This document shows positions 34,746 to 37,520 of a stretch of DNA of 37,520 nt, piece after piece (the stretch's first letter is position 1; the number at the start of each line of letters is the position of its first letter). The position numbers were made by a program, and so were the translations under genes. The notes under the pieces are model-generated. The model made no database searches, was not told the DNA's origin, and worked only from the letters and a program-made list of their open reading frames with translations. This stretch comes from Pseudolabrys sp. (GTDB lineage: Bacteria > Pseudomonadota > Alphaproteobacteria > Rhizobiales > Xanthobacteraceae), in the NCBI GenBank assembly GCA_022843325.1, contig JALHNV010000031.1, positions 1 through 37,520 on the forward strand, given 5' to 3'.

Positions 34746-35402
34746 CTAAGGTTCCAGCTTGCGCAAGTCGTCGAGCAGCCGGTCGGCGAAGCTTTCCAGG
34801 TCGAGCATCTTCACCCGCTTCAATCGTTCGGCGGTGAGAATGGCGCGCAGCCGCATGAAGCTCTTGTCGAGATCGCGGTTGACCAGGATGTAGTCGTACT
34901 CCCGCCAGTGCGATATTTCCTCGATCGCATTGCGCAACCGGCGGGAAATGATCTCCCGGCTGTCCTCGGCGCGCCGTTCCAGCCGCGCCTTCAGTTCATC
35001 CGCCGACGGCGGCAGCACGAAGACGCTGACGACATCGTCACGCATCTTCTCGTAAAGCTGCTGCGTCCCCTGCCAGTCGATATCGAACAGAACGTCGCGG
35101 CCGGCCAGCAGCGATTGCTCCACCGGCTCGCGCGGCGTTCCGTAATAGTTGCCGTGGACCTCGGCCCACTCAAGCAACTGGTTGGAATCACGCAGCCCTT
35201 CGAACTCGCGTTTCGACATGAACCGGTAATGCACGCCGTCGATCTCGCTGCCGCGGCGGGCCCGCGTCGTGACGGATATCGACAGCGCGACGTTCTCTTC
35301 CTGCTCCAGCAGATTGCGGGTCAGCGTCGTCTTGCCCGCGCCCGAGGGCGAAGACAGCACCAGCATGATCCCACGCCGGGAAATGTCGCGTTCGTCACTC
35401 AT
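34746..35402 (-). CDS. gmk: Guanylate kinase
   Basis: A 218-residue cytosolic enzyme phosphorylating GMP to GDP. The P-loop SPSGAGKTT lies at residues 18-26; GMP-binding residues are in SVTTRARRGSEIDGVHYRF and EWAEVHGNYYGTP, and the lid region in RRAEDSREIISRRL. Length is slightly above the usual ~207. It lies 13 bases after yicC in the same transcript, an arrangement widespread in proteobacteria. Only a weak ribosome site is visible. Confidence 0.97.
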   Translation of the reverse strand: MSDERDISRRGIMLVLSSPSGAGKTTLTRNLLEQEENVALSISVTTRARRGSEIDGVHYRFMSKREFEGLRDSNQLLEWAEVHGNYYGTPREPVEQSLLAGRDVLFDIDWQGTQQLYEKMRDDVVSVFVLPPSADELKARLERRAEDSREIISRRLRNAIEEISHWREYDYILVNRDLDKSFMRLRAILTAERLKRVKMLDLESFADRLLDDLRKLEP

Positions 35403-35415
35403 GAAAGGGACCGGC

Positions 35416-36306
35416 TCATTCCAGGTTCTGCACTTGCTCGCGGAATTGTTCGACGACAGCTTTCAGTTCAAGGCCGATATTGGTCAGTTCGACATCATTC
35501 GACTTGGCGGTCAGCGTATTCGATTCGCGATTGAGCTCCTGGGCCAGGAAATCGAGCCGCCGTCCGGCGGGGCCGCCATCGGCCAGCATCTTCTGCGCCT
35601 GCGCGACGTGCGAAGCGAGCCGGTCCAGTTCCTCGCGGATGTCGGCCTTGGCGGCGAGCATGATTGCCTCCTGGTGCAGCCGGTCGGAATCGAAGCGCCC
35701 CGACGCCGACAGCAGCACCGCGACCTGTTCGGCGAGCCGCGCCTTGACGGCCTCCGCCTTGCGGCCCGGCGCGGCTTCGGCGCGCGCCGCCAGCGTGGCG
35801 ATCTCCGTCAGACGCGCCGACAACAGACGGCCGAGCGTGGCGCCTTCCTCTTGGCGCATCGCGACCAGATCGGCGAGCGTCGTGTTGAAACCAGCGATGA
35901 TGGCGGCCTCGGCGGCGCGGCGATCCTCCTCACGCTCGTCCTCGTCGGCGATCTCCATGACGCCTTTCAGCGCCAGAATGCCGTCGAGCGTCGGACGCGC
36001 CGCGCCGACGATTTTATTGTCGAGACCGTCCAGCGTGGCGATCACCGCATTCAACACCGCCTCGTTGATCTTGACGGTCGGCGCCACGCCTTTGCGCTCG
36101 ACGCTGAGATTGGCGTAGACGGTGCCACGCGACAGCTTTTCGCTGCCACGGGCGCGCGCCGGCACTTCGACCGCATCCCAGCCCGGCGGCAGCCGCAGCC
36201 GCAGATCAAGCCCTTTGGCGTTGACCGATTTGATTTCCCAGCTCCAGGCATAGGGCCCGGCGACACCCTGGCCGCGAGCGAAACCGGTCATGCTCGACAG
36301 AGCCAT
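35416..36306 (-). CDS. yicC: YicC/YloC family endoribonuclease
   Basis: A 296-residue protein starting MALSSMTGFARGQG, with IKSVNAKGLDLRLRLP and the C-terminal KADIREELDRLASHV and DFLAQELNRESNTLTAKS, all diagnostic of the YicC family. YicC-like proteins are now known as RNA endonucleases acting on small RNAs or mRNAs. Long helical segments rich in Ala and Glu (residues ~140-210) suggest a coiled-coil middle. It lies between mltG (94 bases upstream) and gmk (13 bases downstream). Confidence 0.93.
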   Translation of the reverse strand: MALSSMTGFARGQGVAGPYAWSWEIKSVNAKGLDLRLRLPPGWDAVEVPARARGSEKLSRGTVYANLSVERKGVAPTVKINEAVLNAVIATLDGLDNKIVGAARPTLDGILALKGVMEIADEDEREEDRRAAEAAIIAGFNTTLADLVAMRQEEGATLGRLLSARLTEIATLAARAEAAPGRKAEAVKARLAEQVAVLLSASGRFDSDRLHQEAIMLAAKADIREELDRLASHVAQAQKMLADGGPAGRRLDFLAQELNRESNTLTAKSNDVELTNIGLELKAVVEQFREQVQNLE

Positions 36307-36400
36307 GGCAAATATCTCGTTGGTTGGGGCCGCGGAAGCGCGGCGACCTTAGTGCATCGTTGCTTGCGGATAAAGCGCGGTTGTCAAAGGTGCGCCTGTG

Positions 36401-37520
36401 TCATCGCTTGGCCGGGGCCGGACGCCGGCCATTGGCCGCTGGCTCCAGCGGCGCCGGCGTTTCGCCACGTTCCATTTGGCGCAGACGCGCCACATGTTTC
36501 AAATGCTGCTCATAATTCTCGGAAAATGCGTGGCCGCCGGTGCCGTCTGCGACGAAGTAAAGTTCTTTGGTACGCGCCGGATTGGCGGTCGCCTCAAGCG
36601 ATGCGCGGCCGGGATTGGCGATCGGCCCAGGCGGCAGCCCATCGATCGTGTAGGTATTGTACGGCGTGGCCTGCTCGATCTCGCTCTTGAGGATCGGACG
36701 GCCAAGCGCCCCTTTGCCGCCGATCAGGCCGTAGATGATGGTCGGATCGGACTGAAGACGCATGCGGGTCTTGAGCCGGTTGACGAACACGGCGGCGACG
36801 CGCGTGCGCTCTTCCGGCACCCCCGTCTCCTTCTCGACGATCGACGCGAGCGTGACCAGTTGTTCCGGCGTCTTGACGGGCACTTCAGGATTGCGACGCT
36901 CCCAGACCTCTTGCAGCGCTTTCTTGTGCGCCTGGGTCATGCGCTGGATAAGCTGTTCGCGCGTCATGCCGCGGGTAAATTTATATGTCTCCGGCAGCAA
37001 CGTGCCCTCACGCGGGATTTCCTTGATCGGGCCGGCCAGTGCCTCTGTCTCCAGCAGGCGGGCGACGATCTGCTCCGACGTCAGTCCCTCGGCAACGGTG
37101 AACGTGTGCTGCACGACCTTGGCCTCGATCAGCGTATCGACGACATCGGACACGCTGGAGCCTTTGGTGAACTGGTACTCGCCGAACTTCAGGTCGCCAC
37201 GCGCCTTGAGAACGATCACGCCGCCGACAAAGACCCACGGCTGGTTGATCACGCCCTCACGCATCAGCAGTTCGGAGATGTCCCTGATGCCAAGCCCGCG
37301 CGGAATGTTGACGATCTTGTCTGCCACCAGGGGACCTGGCGCCTCAAACCGCTGCTTGCCGAAATACAGCGCAGCACCAACGGACGCCGAGACGAGAATC
37401 AGGATGGTAAAAATGGCATTGCCGACGATCACCAGCGGATGACGCGCCCGTTTGGAGCGGCGCTGCGGCAGCGGCACCTGCTCCGGCTCCAGCGCGGCGC
37501 GCGGGCTGCGCGGCGGCTTC
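36401..37520 (-). CDS. mltG: Endolytic peptidoglycan transglycosylase MltG, 5' end outside the window
   Basis: At least 373 codons of an inner-membrane lytic transglycosylase that cuts nascent glycan strands. Reading past a GTG at 37477, the frame stays open to the window edge with PRSPRAALEPEQ, typical of the cytoplasmic N-terminus in relatives, so the gene is cut here. A membrane segment (VIVGNAIFTILILVSASVGA) is followed by a LysM-like domain and the YceG domain with ASIVEKETGVPEER, holding the catalytic Glu, and RLQSDPTIIYG. The C-terminal tail is Pro/Ala-rich. It precedes yicC and gmk on the same strand. Confidence 0.94.
   Translation of the reverse strand, partial: KPPRSPRAALEPEQVPLPQRRSKRARHPLVIVGNAIFTILILVSASVGAALYFGKQRFEAPGPLVADKIVNIPRGLGIRDISELLMREGVINQPWVFVGGVIVLKARGDLKFGEYQFTKGSSVSDVVDTLIEAKVVQHTFTVAEGLTSEQIVARLLETEALAGPIKEIPREGTLLPETYKFTRGMTREQLIQRMTQAHKKALQEVWERRNPEVPVKTPEQLVTLASIVEKETGVPEERTRVAAVFVNRLKTRMRLQSDPTIIYGLIGGKGALGRPILKSEIEQATPYNTYTIDGLPPGPIANPGRASLEATANPARTKELYFVADGTGGHAFSENYEQHLKHVARLRQMERGETPAPLEPAANGRRPAPAKR

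Noticed and set aside
36382..36387. Perfect minus-strand TTGACA between mltG and yicC as a promoter for yicC-gmk
   Set aside because: No acceptable -10 lies 16-18 bases on; GCTTTATC is present but only a few bases away, which is too close.
1..37520. CRISPR arrays, tRNA or rRNA genes, transposons, prophage and restriction systems
   Set aside because: I looked for regularly spaced repeats, tRNA-like ends, transposase or integrase motifs and nuclease/methylase signatures and saw none.

Overview
The window is a dense, GC-rich stretch of bacterial chromosome, almost certainly from an alphaproteobacterium of the Hyphomicrobiales (Rhizobiales), in the Bradyrhizobium / Rhodopseudomonas / Pseudolabrys range. 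That placement is an inference from gene content and order: an lptF-lptG-lptD-surA-pdxA-rsmA block meeting a mltG-yicC-gmk block, a CDP-alcohol transferase / permease / hdaA / ppk / ppx run divergent from purM-purN, an Omp31-type small porin, and a YheS-like ABC-F protein. About 32 protein genes fill the window. No rRNA, tRNA, CRISPR array, prophage or insertion sequence was seen.

Layout. 1-5.7 kb: aspS on the minus strand, then on the plus strand an orphan periplasmic binding protein, a ThDP-dependent acetolactate-synthase-like enzyme and rnd (RNase D). 5.7-14.6 kb: a long minus-strand series that reads, in transcription order, CDP-alcohol phosphatidyltransferase, AI-2E-type permease, hdaA, ppk, ppx, a PatB/MalY C-S lyase, a peptidase-C26 amidotransferase, and a PemK-type toxin-antitoxin pair. 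14.7-17 kb: purM-purN and a DoxX protein (plus). 17-20.7 kb: a molybdopterin oxidoreductase (minus), a small outer-membrane porin (plus) and ndk (minus). 20.9-23.4 kb: a DinB-like protein and an ABC-F ATPase (plus). 23.4-26.6 kb, minus: pepA, a ParE/RelE toxin-antitoxin pair, holC and a lipoprotein. 27-34.7 kb, plus: lptF, lptG, lptD, a SurA-like chaperone, pdxA and rsmA, nearly back to back. 34.7-37.5 kb, minus: mltG (cut by the window edge), yicC and gmk.

The genes fall into recognisable functional groups. LptF/LptG/LptD with SurA form the outer-membrane LPS export and assembly group. Ppk and Ppx make and break polyphosphate. HdaA and HolC belong to replication control and the replisome. 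PurM and PurN are consecutive users in purine synthesis. Gmk and Ndk serve nucleotide balance. Several junctions overlap by a few bases (GTGA at 14036-14039, ATGA at 24560-24563, TGATG at 29303-29307), which suggests translational coupling.

I found no convincing wholly new system. Most of the window is conserved core genome. The points most worth a second look are a toxin-antitoxin pair embedded between pepA and holC with the toxin stop overlapping the holC start, a Pho-box-like sequence before ppk, an orphan binding protein paired with a ThDP enzyme whose cofactor motif is altered, an orphan cytoplasmic molybdoenzyme with a probable cysteine ligand, and a triple 13-base direct repeat in the pepA/lptF intergenic region.
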